Assembly (NCBI GenBank): GCA_913046815.1
Contig: CAJWTE010000006.1
Coordinates: 1-21,598, forward strand
Reading direction: 5' to 3'
DNA length: 21,598 bases
Source: an uncultured bacterium
GTDB taxonomy: Bacteria; Patescibacteriota; Minisyncoccia; Phycocordibacterales; UBA918
The translations under genes and the position numbers were made by a program. This document shows, one piece after another, positions 1-6,046 of the stretch. Each line of letters begins with the position of its first letter. Position 1 is the stretch's first letter. The notes beneath the pieces are model-generated. The model was not told where the DNA came from and ran no database searches. It saw nothing but the letters and a program-made list of their open reading frames with translations.

Positions 1-1
1 G

Positions 2-37
2 TATCAAGATGGAAGATTTGAGAATATAAATGAATAA
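2..37 (+). CDS. possible C-terminal end of an upstream gene
   Basis: The reading frame open from the left edge gives YQDGRFENINE and stops with TAA two bases before the deformylase start. That spacing would fit an upstream gene in the same operon. All three forward frames stop within the first 40 bases, so the frame choice rests only on this spacing. No function can be given. Confidence 0.22.
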   Translation, partial: YQDGRFENINE

Positions 38-39
38 TT

Positions 40-567
40 ATGGCAGTAATTAAGACAGTACAGGCAGGTAATCCAATCATTCACACTAAATCTGAGGATG
101 TAACTGTTTTTTCTTCTGGCGAGACGCAGCGTATTATCACAGATTTGATTGATACAATGCGAGCTGAAGATTTGGTGGGAATGGCCGCACCACAAATTGG
201 CGAAAATGTCAGAATTTTTGTTACTGAAGTTAGGGAGACTGAATACAGGAAAGAAGGTACTGATAAACTGCGTATTTTTATCAACCCCAAGATTCTAAGT
301 GTTTCAGAAAAATTAAGTAGTGGTTATGAAGGATGTGGCAGTGTTGCTTCTGCTCAGTTTTTTGGACCAGTTGAACGTCCTGAAGAAATCACAGTTGAAG
401 CTATCAATGAGAGTGGTGAGAGTTTTACTCATACTGCCGATAGTTTGTTAGCACGAGTGATTCAACATGAGATAGACCATTTAGACGGAATACTTTTCCA
501 TGAAAAGATCACTGATATGAAAAAAGTGATGAGTAAGGAAGAATATGTTAAAACTCGAGGAAAATAG
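40..567 (+). CDS. def: peptide deformylase
   Basis: This enzyme removes the N-formyl group from the initiator methionine of new proteins in the cytoplasm, using a bound metal. All three family motifs are visible in the 175 residues: motif I GMAAPQIG at 47-54, motif II EGCGS at 97-101 with the metal ligand Cys99, and motif III QHEIDHLDG at 142-150 with ligands His143 and His147 and catalytic Glu144. Motif II departs from the usual EGCLS by having Gly instead of Leu. The length is normal for the family. A TATAAA box at 25-30 lies nine bases before the ATG, so it may have its own promoter; it also sits three bases before the following hydrolase gene. Identification is firm; the metal and activity are inferred. 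Confidence 0.95.
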   Translation: MAVIKTVQAGNPIIHTKSEDVTVFSSGETQRIITDLIDTMRAEDLVGMAAPQIGENVRIFVTEVRETEYRKEGTDKLRIFINPKILSVSEKLSSGYEGCGSVASAQFFGPVERPEEITVEAINESGESFTHTADSLLARVIQHEIDHLDGILFHEKITDMKKVMSKEEYVKTRGK

Positions 568-570
568 TTT

Positions 571-1275
571 ATGAATATAGAAAAAATAACAATTCCTTGT
601 ATTGGTTATGAAATTGAAGCTGATTGGTATGAGGGCAATGAGAATATACTGCTTGTACTTCCAGGTTTTACATCAAGCAAAAAGAATTACGAACCGTTAG
701 TTTCTGCTATCGTAGAAAAAACAGGAACATCAGCACTTGTCATTGACTACTCAGGTCACGGTGAAAGCCCTTTTGATATTCAAGACATCACAATCTCGGA
801 AAACTTTTCAGAAGTCGTGAGAGCGTACGATTGGATAAAAGAAAAATATCCAGAGCGAATAATTGATGTTATGGGTACGAGTTATGGTGGTTTCTTTGCA
901 GCAAAATTACCAAGCGTGCGAGAAATAAGAAAAATGATTCTGAGGGTTCCAGCAAATTACGACCCGAAAGATTTGTATACGCCGTGGCGTAAACTAGATC
1001 GTGAACAAATAAGAAACGAATACCGAGTAGACCCTAAAAACTTTACTGATCATCCTGTTTTGGCAGAAGCTGTTCATTTTAAAGGCGACGCATACGTTTT
1101 AACACATGAGTTTGATGAGAGTTGTCCAAAGACAAGTACTGATCCATTTATCTCTGCGTTCAATGCTGAAACATGGGAGGCAAAAGATTTTGTACATGGT
1201 TTTGGAGCAAGTAGTGCTTCACCTGAACAAATTGAGGAATATCAAAATAAACTCGTTGAGTGGTTAACGAAATAA
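571..1275 (+). CDS. alpha/beta hydrolase
   Basis: This is a 234-residue alpha/beta-hydrolase-fold protein, probably an esterase or acyl hydrolase of unknown substrate. The oxyanion-hole strand-loop LPGFTSSKKNY is at 30-40, DYSGHGES is at 59-66, and the nucleophile elbow GTSYGG at 102-107 places the catalytic serine at 104. His209 in DFVHGFG near the C-terminus is the likely general base, and Asp182 in HEFDES the likely acid. No signal peptide or membrane segment is seen, so it should be cytoplasmic. It follows def by three bases and its stop is two bases before the ATG of the ASCH-domain gene, so the three genes are probably one operon. The fold call is firm; the substrate cannot be read from the sequence. 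Confidence 0.85.
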   Translation: MNIEKITIPCIGYEIEADWYEGNENILLVLPGFTSSKKNYEPLVSAIVEKTGTSALVIDYSGHGESPFDIQDITISENFSEVVRAYDWIKEKYPERIIDVMGTSYGGFFAAKLPSVREIRKMILRVPANYDPKDLYTPWRKLDREQIRNEYRVDPKNFTDHPVLAEAVHFKGDAYVLTHEFDESCPKTSTDPFISAFNAETWEAKDFVHGFGASSASPEQIEEYQNKLVEWLTK

Positions 1276-1277
1276 GA

Positions 1278-1646
1278 ATGGAAATTAAGAAATCAATCCA
1301 ACTAACCACTGACCCCTTGGAAGAACTATTGAAGAATGGTGAGTCATTAGATTTTCGACTCGACCAAGAGGCATGGCAAGAACTAAAGGCTGGTGATTAC
1401 ATAGAATTCTGGGAGGACTTCACAGGTTGGCAGAAAGAACCGACAGAAGATGCTAAGAAAGTAATCGTAGAGATTAAACATATTTACAAAGCTCCGACGT
1501 TTAAAGAATTATTCGAGGTTATTGAAAAGGAGTTTGCAAGGTTGGGTGACAAAGATAATCTGCTAAAAAATCTTAGGAGTTGGTGGAGTGAAGACAAAGA
1601 AGTTGATGAGGGTGTGTTAGCTTTCCATGTCGTACTAGCTGAATAG
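1278..1646 (+). CDS. ASCH/PUA-like domain protein
   Basis: The product is about 122 residues and looks like an ASCH domain, a PUA-related beta-barrel associated with RNA binding and in some members with nucleoside hydrolysis. The pattern of a basic-hydrophobic start, LKAGDYIEFWE, a VEIKHIYKAPTF strand-loop and a following helix FKELFEVIEKEF is the usual ASCH order. An upstream GTG at 1260 is also in frame but would overlap the hydrolase by 16 bases; the ATG two bases after the hydrolase stop is preferred. The tail, with LRSWWSEDKEVDEGVLAFHVV, resembles the end of short ASCH proteins. The stop codon lies inside the following terminator stem. Family assignment is by pattern and is moderately sure; the target RNA or nucleotide is unknown. 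Confidence 0.65.
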   Translation: MEIKKSIQLTTDPLEELLKNGESLDFRLDQEAWQELKAGDYIEFWEDFTGWQKEPTEDAKKVIVEIKHIYKAPTFKELFEVIEKEFARLGDKDNLLKNLRSWWSEDKEVDEGVLAFHVVLAE

Positions 1647-1687
1647 CAAACAAAAACAGTCTCATTTGAGACTGTTTTTGTTTGCTA
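1644..1687. terminator. bidirectional intrinsic terminator
   Basis: Perfect 21-bp inverted repeat (arms 1644-1664 and 1667-1687, two-base loop). The GC-richer core CAGTCTCA/TGAGACTG is flanked by A-rich sequence on the left and TTTTTGTTTG on the right, so it can end the def operon on + and the tRNA-Glu transcript on -. The left arm begins with the ASCH gene's TAG stop. Confidence 0.85.
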
Positions 1688-1727
1688 GTTCTTGACCCTT
1701 CTCGAGTGCTCGAACCAGCTCTCTAAT

Positions 1728-1802
1728 TGGTGACCCTACGGGGAATCGAACCCCGATTTCCAGGATGAAAACCTGGCGTCCTAACCATTAGACGATAGGG
1801 CC
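1728..1802 (-). tRNA. tRNA-Glu (UUC)
   Basis: The reverse strand folds as a tRNA. The acceptor is GGCCCTA paired with TAGGGTC (one G-T), the anticodon stem CCAGG/CCTGG encloses loop TTTTCAT giving anticodon TTC, and the T arm is CGGGG TTCGATT CCCCG. The discriminator is A and CCA is encoded in the DNA at 1728-1730. The 75-nt length is normal for tRNA-Glu. The 5' end coincides with one arm of a 16-bp inverted repeat (see 1796-1831). No Sec or other unusual feature is present. Confidence 0.96.
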
Positions 1803-1831
1803 GGACTGGTCTTAGGACCAGTCCGGCCCTA
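1796..1831. repeat. 16-bp inverted repeat overlapping the tRNA-Glu 5' end
   Basis: Arms 1796-1811 and 1816-1831 are exactly complementary with a four-base loop TTAG. The left arm contains the first seven nucleotides of the tRNA. Neither side is followed by a T-run, so it is not a classical terminator. In the tRNA precursor this stem would compete with the acceptor stem. Confidence 0.85.
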
Positions 1832-1866
1832 ATGAGTGGAAAGGATAGGTCTTAAAACGTGGCGAA

Positions 1867-1872
1867 ATCATA
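1867..1872 (-). promoter_or_regulatory. possible tRNA-Glu promoter, extended -10
   Basis: On the reverse strand TGG-TATGAT forms an extended -10 about 65 bases before the tRNA 5' end; no good -35 is seen. The resulting leader would contain the hairpin at 1796-1831. The rest of 1832-1920 shows nothing else I recognise. Confidence 0.35.
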
Positions 1873-1920
1873 CCAAAAAAACAGAAAAATGCTAGGGGAG
1901 CTTGTCTAAATTTGTAGATG

Positions 1921-1954
1921 AAAAGAAATACCCATTTAAATGGGCATTTCTTTT
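1921..1954 (-). terminator. intrinsic terminator of mgtE
   Basis: Near-perfect palindrome, two 17-base arms with one A-C mismatch, sitting directly at the mgtE stop. The core GCCCATTT/AAATGGG is flanked by AAAAGAAAT and ATTTCTTTT, giving a T-rich tail on the reverse strand. Confidence 0.75.
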
Positions 1955-3215
1955 AAAGTAGAATAATTGAAGCAAGACCAAGGAAGGAGAGGAAGCCGAA
2001 CACGTCGGTAGCGGTGGTGATAAAGATGGTGGCTGAGGTAGCCGGGTCCTTGCCGTAATACTTCATAAGAAGAGGAACCAGGGCTCCAAAGAAACCGGCA
2101 ATCACTAGGTTGATCACCATAGCCACTCCTATTACCAATCCGAAGAGGTAATCTTGATTTAGTAAGTAAGCCACTACGGCTACCAAGATACCGATTAGGA
2201 GACCGTTTATTAGGCCAGCCAGCACCTCGTTGCGGATAGCTGACCAGCCATTCTTCAATTCAATCTCACCTACAGATATACTCCGAACCATCACCGCCAA
2301 GGATTGGGCAGAAGCATTACCACCCATGCCAGCAACTATAGGCATATAGATAGCCAACAGCACTAATTTGTCCAAGACATTTTCAAATAGACTTACTACT
2401 GAAGCCGCCAAAAATCCAGTAGCCAGATTTATAATTAGCCATTTGTAACGGTGACTAACTTTACTCCAGACACTGTCTGCAGCCCTTTCTGCATCTGCTA
2501 CACCAGCAAAGTTGTATAGTGAAGCTCCTGGATTTTTACCTAGTAACTCCAGAGCCTCTTCAGTGTAAATGACTCCTACTACACTATCATCTGTGTCTAG
2601 AACCACTACCTTGCCATTTTTAATGCTTTTAAATACTGCGATTATTTCTTTTAGATCAGATTGATAGTAAACCGAGGGAACTTCTACGACAAAACCGCCA
2701 AGCTTTTTACTATTGTTTTCTCGTACTAAGCTACTAAAAAGTACTTCACCTACAAACTTGCCATCTTTGTGTACCAATATCTCCGGCAGTCGCTTTACCT
2801 CTTTGTAGTGCTCACCTATAGCATCAGCAGTTTCCCCAACTGAAGTATCGTCTGACAACAAAAGATAGTTAAAGTTTAGTAAGTGCAGCTCAGCTTTTGG
2901 GTGAAAACGCAAAAAATATTCCGCCTTCTCTTTTAATTCAGATTTTAGTCGGACAGCTAATTTTTCCCTACGTCGTTGGCTTCTTATTCTAGCTAGGACA
3001 TTTTCTGCTTTTTGCAAGTCAAAGTGATCCAATAGTTGAAGAATCTCGTTGGTATGAAGTTTTTCTAAAATAGATTGTTGTACATGTGGAGACAACTTTT
3101 CAAAACTCGCAGCTTGTTCGTCTAGAGTTAGGTTACGAAAGCGCTCCAGTCTATCTGTTGGATGATAGGTAAGTTCTTTAGCAATAAAGACAGCAGGTAA
3201 TATTTTTGGCGCCAT
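1953..3215 (-). CDS. mgtE: MgtE-type magnesium transporter
   Basis: This is an inner-membrane Mg2+ channel/transporter. It has the MgtE order: helical N domain (about 20-115, numbered from an upstream ATG at 3230), a CBS-pair region (about 120-235) and five transmembrane helices from about 262 to the end. The membrane signature PIVAGMGGNASAQSLAVMVR at 297-316 and the last-helix block TTATDVFGF with the family's conserved Asp409 are both intact. In known MgtE the N and CBS domains sense Mg2+ and close the pore. I prefer the ATG at 3215 (MAPKIL, 420 residues): a TATAAT box ends six bases before it, and that box lies inside the longer version. It is divergent from a VIT1-type transporter, suggesting a metal-homeostasis pair. 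Mg2+ versus other divalent ions cannot be decided here. Confidence 0.93.
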   Translation of the reverse strand: MAPKILPAVFIAKELTYHPTDRLERFRNLTLDEQAASFEKLSPHVQQSILEKLHTNEILQLLDHFDLQKAENVLARIRSQRRREKLAVRLKSELKEKAEYFLRFHPKAELHLLNFNYLLLSDDTSVGETADAIGEHYKEVKRLPEILVHKDGKFVGEVLFSSLVRENNSKKLGGFVVEVPSVYYQSDLKEIIAVFKSIKNGKVVVLDTDDSVVGVIYTEEALELLGKNPGASLYNFAGVADAERAADSVWSKVSHRYKWLIINLATGFLAASVVSLFENVLDKLVLLAIYMPIVAGMGGNASAQSLAVMVRSISVGEIELKNGWSAIRNEVLAGLINGLLIGILVAVVAYLLNQDYLFGLVIGVAMVINLVIAGFFGALVPLLMKYYGKDPATSATIFITTATDVFGFLSFLGLASIILL

Positions 3216-3221
3216 CACATA

Positions 3222-3227
3222 ATTATA
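3222..3227 (-). promoter_or_regulatory. -10 box of mgtE
   Basis: TATAAT on the reverse strand, six bases before the ATG at 3215. No clear -35 is present. The spacing predicts a leaderless mRNA and decides the start. It lies only eleven bases from the -35 of the divergent gene. Confidence 0.6.
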
Positions 3228-3237
3228 CATTGGTAGT

Positions 3238-3266
3238 TTGGCTAAAAATTATATTTCCCCTATACT
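3238..3266 (+). promoter_or_regulatory. promoter of VIT1-type gene
   Basis: -35 TTGGCT (3238-3243), 17-base spacer, -10 TATACT (3261-3266), then six bases to the ATG at 3273. The transcript would be leaderless or nearly so. Confidence 0.65.
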
Positions 3267-3272
3267 ACCCAC

Positions 3273-4019
3273 ATGGAAACAAACACAGTAGCGGAGCACG
3301 TAGCTTCTGAACACAAAAACTCAGCCTTAGTTGATTACTTCAAAGAAATTATTTATGGAGGAATTGATGGGATTGTTACCACTTTTGCGGTTGTGGCAGG
3401 TTTCTCCGGTGCAGCCTTGTCGGGAGACACGATGACACAGATGTCTTTTTTGGTAGTACTTTTATTTGGATTGGCGAATTTGTTTGCCGACGCAGCTTCT
3501 ATGGGGCTCGGCAACTTTCTGTCGGTACGGTCTGAAAAAGACTTGTACTTTGCTGCCAGAGATAAGGAAGTGGACGCAGTGCGTAATAGTGCACATTCTG
3601 AATTTAACGAGACTGTTGCTATTATGAAAGAAAAAGGTTTTTCTGACGAACAAGCCCATACTTTAGCTGAAATCTATAAGACTAATGAGGATTATTGGGT
3701 AGACTTCATGATGCAACACGAGTTAGAGATGTCTGATCCGAGAGGGGAGAATGAGGTGTTTACCGGCCTAGCGACTTTTATTTCCTTTATGATTTTTGGA
3801 GCGATTCCGCTTTTGCCGTTTATCTTACAAAGTGAAGGTGATGCTAGGGTGGCGTTCATACTGTCATCTTTGGGCACCTTTGTGGCTTTGGTGATGTTGG
3901 GCTTGCTTAAATGGCGAGTGATTGGCGCAAAGCTTATGTCTTCGCTCTTTGAGGTTGTTACCGTGGGTTCTGTAGCGGCAGTGCTGGCATTCTTAGTCGG
4001 AACATTCTTTAGTATCTAG
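3273..4019 (+). CDS. VIT1/CCC1-family iron/manganese transporter
   Basis: This 248-residue membrane protein belongs to the VIT1/CCC1 (DUF125) family, which moves Fe2+ or Mn2+ across membranes, usually as H+ antiporters that lower cytoplasmic metal. The first helix block YGGIDGIVTTFAVVAGFSGA at 28-47 and the second-helix block GLANLFADAASMGLGNFLSV at 66-85 are the family hallmarks. A glutamate-rich cytoplasmic segment at about 88-160 matches the place of the metal-binding domain in plant VIT1, and three helices follow (about 163-185, 193-212, 224-247). The gene is divergent from mgtE with 57 bases between preferred starts. In a bacterium it would most likely export surplus Fe or Mn; the true ion is not visible. 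Confidence 0.9.
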   Translation: METNTVAEHVASEHKNSALVDYFKEIIYGGIDGIVTTFAVVAGFSGAALSGDTMTQMSFLVVLLFGLANLFADAASMGLGNFLSVRSEKDLYFAARDKEVDAVRNSAHSEFNETVAIMKEKGFSDEQAHTLAEIYKTNEDYWVDFMMQHELEMSDPRGENEVFTGLATFISFMIFGAIPLLPFILQSEGDARVAFILSSLGTFVALVMLGLLKWRVIGAKLMSSLFEVVTVGSVAAVLAFLVGTFFSI

Positions 4020-4028
4020 GTGACTTAC

Positions 4029-4083
4029 ACACAGGGTTATAACCAGAGTTACCCTAGGTATTGTACACAGGTTTATACACAGA
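4029..4083 (+). repeat. direct repeats with DnaA-box-like 9-mers
   Basis: ACACAGGGTTATA (4029-4041) and ACACAGGTTTATA (4065-4077) match at 12 of 13 bases, 36 bases apart. TTATACACA at 4073-4081 fits the DnaA-box form TTATNCACA; TTACACACA at 4025-4033 is a near match, and GGTTATAACC at 4035-4044 is a palindrome. The block lies just upstream of the small-RNA promoter and may be its operator. Confidence 0.5.
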
Positions 4084-4113
4084 TTGGCTTAAAATAAGAC
4101 CTTGAAAAAGCTA

Positions 4114-4141
4114 TTGACTGATTTTCTCTGAGGTCTATACT
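4114..4141 (+). promoter_or_regulatory. promoter of candidate small RNA
   Basis: -35 TTGACT (4114-4119), 16-base spacer, -10 TATACT (4136-4141). Both boxes match consensus at five of six positions. There is no ORF downstream on this strand before the terminator at 4223-4254. Confidence 0.65.
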
Positions 4142-4147
4142 TAAATT

Positions 4148-4256
4148 AGGATCTTGCTTTGATGATATATTCGAATTTTCTATTTTAGAGAAGTTAGTGA
4201 GATCCAAGCTCTACGTTGTACAGCAAAAGGCACTCCCTCGGGAGTGCCTTTTGCTT
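4148..4256 (+). ncRNA. candidate small non-coding RNA, ~109 nt
   Basis: The predicted start about seven bases after the -10 falls directly before GGATCT (4149-4154), which pairs perfectly with AGATCC (4200-4205). The RNA would thus have a 5' stem closing an AU-rich ~45-nt loop region, a ~17-nt linker, and an intrinsic terminator hairpin. There is no start codon with a useful ORF, and the next gene is convergent, so this is not a leader of a known gene. I see no match to 6S, SRP, tmRNA or RNase P motifs. Promoter, closing stem and terminator are seen; the RNA itself is inferred. Confidence 0.5.
4223..4254. terminator. intrinsic terminator, both strands
   Basis: Perfect 15-bp stem (4223-4237 with 4240-4254) and two-base loop. 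The base of the stem is GCAAAAGG/CCTTTTGC, giving a T-tract on either strand. It can end the small RNA on + and the trxB-like/EEP operon on -. Confidence 0.8.
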
Positions 4257-4290
4257 GCAAACAACAGATAGCTAAACCACTTATAATAAA

Positions 4291-5010
4291 TTAGAATTCC
4301 AGTACTAAAGCAGAATGGTCTGAAACCACGTCACTTAATACTTCAAAACGAGTTGGAGTGATGTCTTTTGATGTAAAGATATAATCACAAACCTCTGACT
4401 TAGTGGTGAGTGTGTTACGGGTTGTAGTGACGTTAGCTTTTATACACTGGTTATCAATGATTTTGTTAATTTGTTCCAAGGACTCACTTTTTGGAGATAG
4501 ATTAAAATCTCCACACAGTATTATTTTGCCGTCCAAATTTTTAACATAGTCAGAAATCATTTTTGTTTGTCGCAAAGTTTCTTCGTCTCCGTTTTTGTGG
4601 GCGTGTACGTGGTGACCGTGATGGTTGAGAATGTTAATTTTTTCTCCACTACTTTCTATAACTACGTGTTGCAAGTTGCGGACGTTATAGTCTTTTTCCA
4701 GCATGTCTATATCGTCAATATATTCTTTTCGCGTAAAGATTGTTTCTGTTACAGTGAAGGGTGCTTTGCTTAATATGGCGTTGCCAAACTCTGCCTTTTG
4801 TCTCATTAAACTAAAGCCAAAAACTGGTGAGAAGAAGGAATGATATCCTAAGTCCTCATACTCTTGTAGTGCTGAAAAGAATAAAGTATCCCGGGTTGGT
4901 AATTTGACAACCTCTTGGAAACATAAAATGTCGGGTTGCTCTTTTGCTACCAGTTCCTTGATTTTTTTGCCAAGTTTTCCTCCCCAGATGTTGAGTTGAA
5001 GTATTTTCAT
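4291..5010 (-). CDS. endonuclease/exonuclease/phosphatase (EEP) family protein
   Basis: This 239-residue protein is a metal-dependent phosphodiesterase or phosphatase of the EEP fold shared by exonuclease III, DNase I and sphingomyelinase. Catalytic landmarks are present in order: Asn7 in LQLNIWGG, Glu33 in CFQEV, His131 in NHHGHH, Asp168 and Asn170 in GDFNLSP, Asp209 in CDYIF, and Asp231-His232 in the terminal SDHSAL. No signal peptide is seen, so it should be cytoplasmic. It follows the trxB-like gene by five bases and shares its promoter. Whether it acts on DNA, RNA or a small phosphodiester is not decided by the sequence. Confidence 0.88.
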   Translation of the reverse strand: MKILQLNIWGGKLGKKIKELVAKEQPDILCFQEVVKLPTRDTLFFSALQEYEDLGYHSFFSPVFGFSLMRQKAEFGNAILSKAPFTVTETIFTRKEYIDDIDMLEKDYNVRNLQHVVIESSGEKINILNHHGHHVHAHKNGDEETLRQTKMISDYVKNLDGKIILCGDFNLSPKSESLEQINKIIDNQCIKANVTTTRNTLTTKSEVCDYIFTSKDITPTRFEVLSDVVSDHSALVLEF

Positions 5011-5015
5011 ATAAA

Positions 5016-5936
5016 CTAGCGGGCCTTAAGATGTATATAGATATCCTCCAGAGCTTTTACTGCATCGCCAGCTGAGATGTTGTTTTGGTGGTATTTTACA
5101 TTTGTGCAGTCTCCAGCAGCCCAAATTCCAGGTACAGAAGTTTGTTGTGTCCAAGGGTCTATGACAATACGCCTATACTCATCTAGCTCTACTGTACCAG
5201 TCACTAAGGAGGTGTTTGGAACCATACCAATCTCTACAAACACACCAGAAACGGTTAGTTCTTTATTTTCACCACTTTCCATGTCTTCGTACTTCAGTCC
5301 AGTAACAAATTTGTCCCCAACTATTTCTTTAGTATCTGCATTGAGAATCCCTGTCATGTTTTCGTGCCCGAGAACCTTCTTAACCGTCACAGGATCCGCC
5401 TTGTAATCGGGGCCTCGGTGCAGGAGAGTGACACTCTTGGTATAAGCTAAGAGTTGCGCAGCAGTTTCAAAGCCGGCGTTACCACCTCCAATCACTGCCA
5501 CGTCTTGGTCAGAAAATAGAGGTCCGTCACAAGTAGCACAATAAGTCAGGCCTTTGTGTTCAAATTCTTTAGCGCCGACAGCCTTTAGATGTCTTCTGTC
5601 TGAGCCGCTAGCTATTAGGATTGCTTTGGCAGTTGCCTCGGTACCGTCGTCTAGGGTGACCTTAAAAGAATCTCCGTCTTTATCCACTTTTTGAGCGAGT
5701 GTGTTTTTTATCTCCACGACTTCGCCAGCGTACTTCTCTAAGTGCTCACGAAGTGACCTCGCTAATTCGTCGCCACTAATACTTGGTGTCCCGATCCAGT
5801 TTTGAATATTAGGAGAGACAACACTTTGTCCGCCCCACTCTTTGGTAACAAAAAGCGTTTTCAGTCTTTTGCGTGAAGCGTATACTCCGGCAGACGTTCC
5901 TGCCGGCCCACCACCAATAATTATTAAATCGTACAT
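5016..5936 (-). CDS. thioredoxin-reductase-like FAD flavoprotein (AhpF-like)
   Basis: This two-domain FAD/NAD(P) disulfide reductase of 306 residues passes electrons from a nicotinamide through FAD and the Cys133-Cys136 pair (CATCDGPLF) to a thioredoxin-like partner. The FAD motif GGGPAG is at 8-13, the second Rossmann motif GGGNAG at 150-155, and AAGDCTN at 273-279. The NADPH-binding HRRxxxR of classical TrxB is replaced by HRGPDYKAD at 173-181. That segment, with NAG, EIGMVPNT and YHQNNISAGDAVKA, is closer to the C-terminal part of AhpF, which uses NADH. The AhpF N-terminal thioredoxin-like domains are absent. First gene of a two-gene operon. Reductase identity is firm; NADH use and the partner are inferred. 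Confidence 0.9.
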   Translation of the reverse strand: MYDLIIIGGGPAGTSAGVYASRKRLKTLFVTKEWGGQSVVSPNIQNWIGTPSISGDELARSLREHLEKYAGEVVEIKNTLAQKVDKDGDSFKVTLDDGTEATAKAILIASGSDRRHLKAVGAKEFEHKGLTYCATCDGPLFSDQDVAVIGGGNAGFETAAQLLAYTKSVTLLHRGPDYKADPVTVKKVLGHENMTGILNADTKEIVGDKFVTGLKYEDMESGENKELTVSGVFVEIGMVPNTSLVTGTVELDEYRRIVIDPWTQQTSVPGIWAAGDCTNVKYHQNNISAGDAVKALEDIYIHLKAR

Positions 5937-5975
5937 AATGTAGTAATTCTTTCTTTAGAAACTTAAAACTCGACA

Positions 5976-6004
5976 ATTATAACTTTTTAATGAGCGGAGC
6001 ACAA
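5976..6004 (-). promoter_or_regulatory. promoter of the trxB-like operon
   Basis: On the reverse strand TTGTGC (5999-6004), 17 bases, TATAAT (5976-5981). The ATG is 39 bases after the -10, so this mRNA has a leader of about 32 nt, without an evident Shine-Dalgarno sequence. The -35 abuts the T-run of the ftsZ terminator. Confidence 0.6.
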
Positions 6005-6031
6005 AAAACTCAGTCGTGGGTGACTGAGTTT
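6003..6031 (-). terminator. intrinsic terminator of ftsZ
   Basis: Ten-bp stem AAACTCAGTC/GACTGAGTTT with a six-base loop, followed on the reverse strand by TTTTTT (stem and tail overlap). It begins 16 bases after the ftsZ stop. Confidence 0.8.
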
Positions 6032-6046
6032 CTTTTTCTTGGTCGC

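Noticed and set aside
1688..1727. Second tRNA fragment between the terminator and tRNA-Glu
   Set aside because: GGTTCGAGC resembles a T loop, but no acceptor, D or anticodon arm can be built in the 40 bases.
3216..3230. Upstream ATG at 3230 as the mgtE start
   Set aside because: The first five codons overlap the TATAAT box, which is at the correct distance for the ATG at 3215. It is still possible if another promoter is used.
4020..4290. Origin of replication suggested by DnaA-box-like 9-mers
   Set aside because: Only one exact and one near box were seen, there is no dnaA or dnaN here, and there is no marked AT-rich unwinding region. Kept only as possible regulatory repeats.
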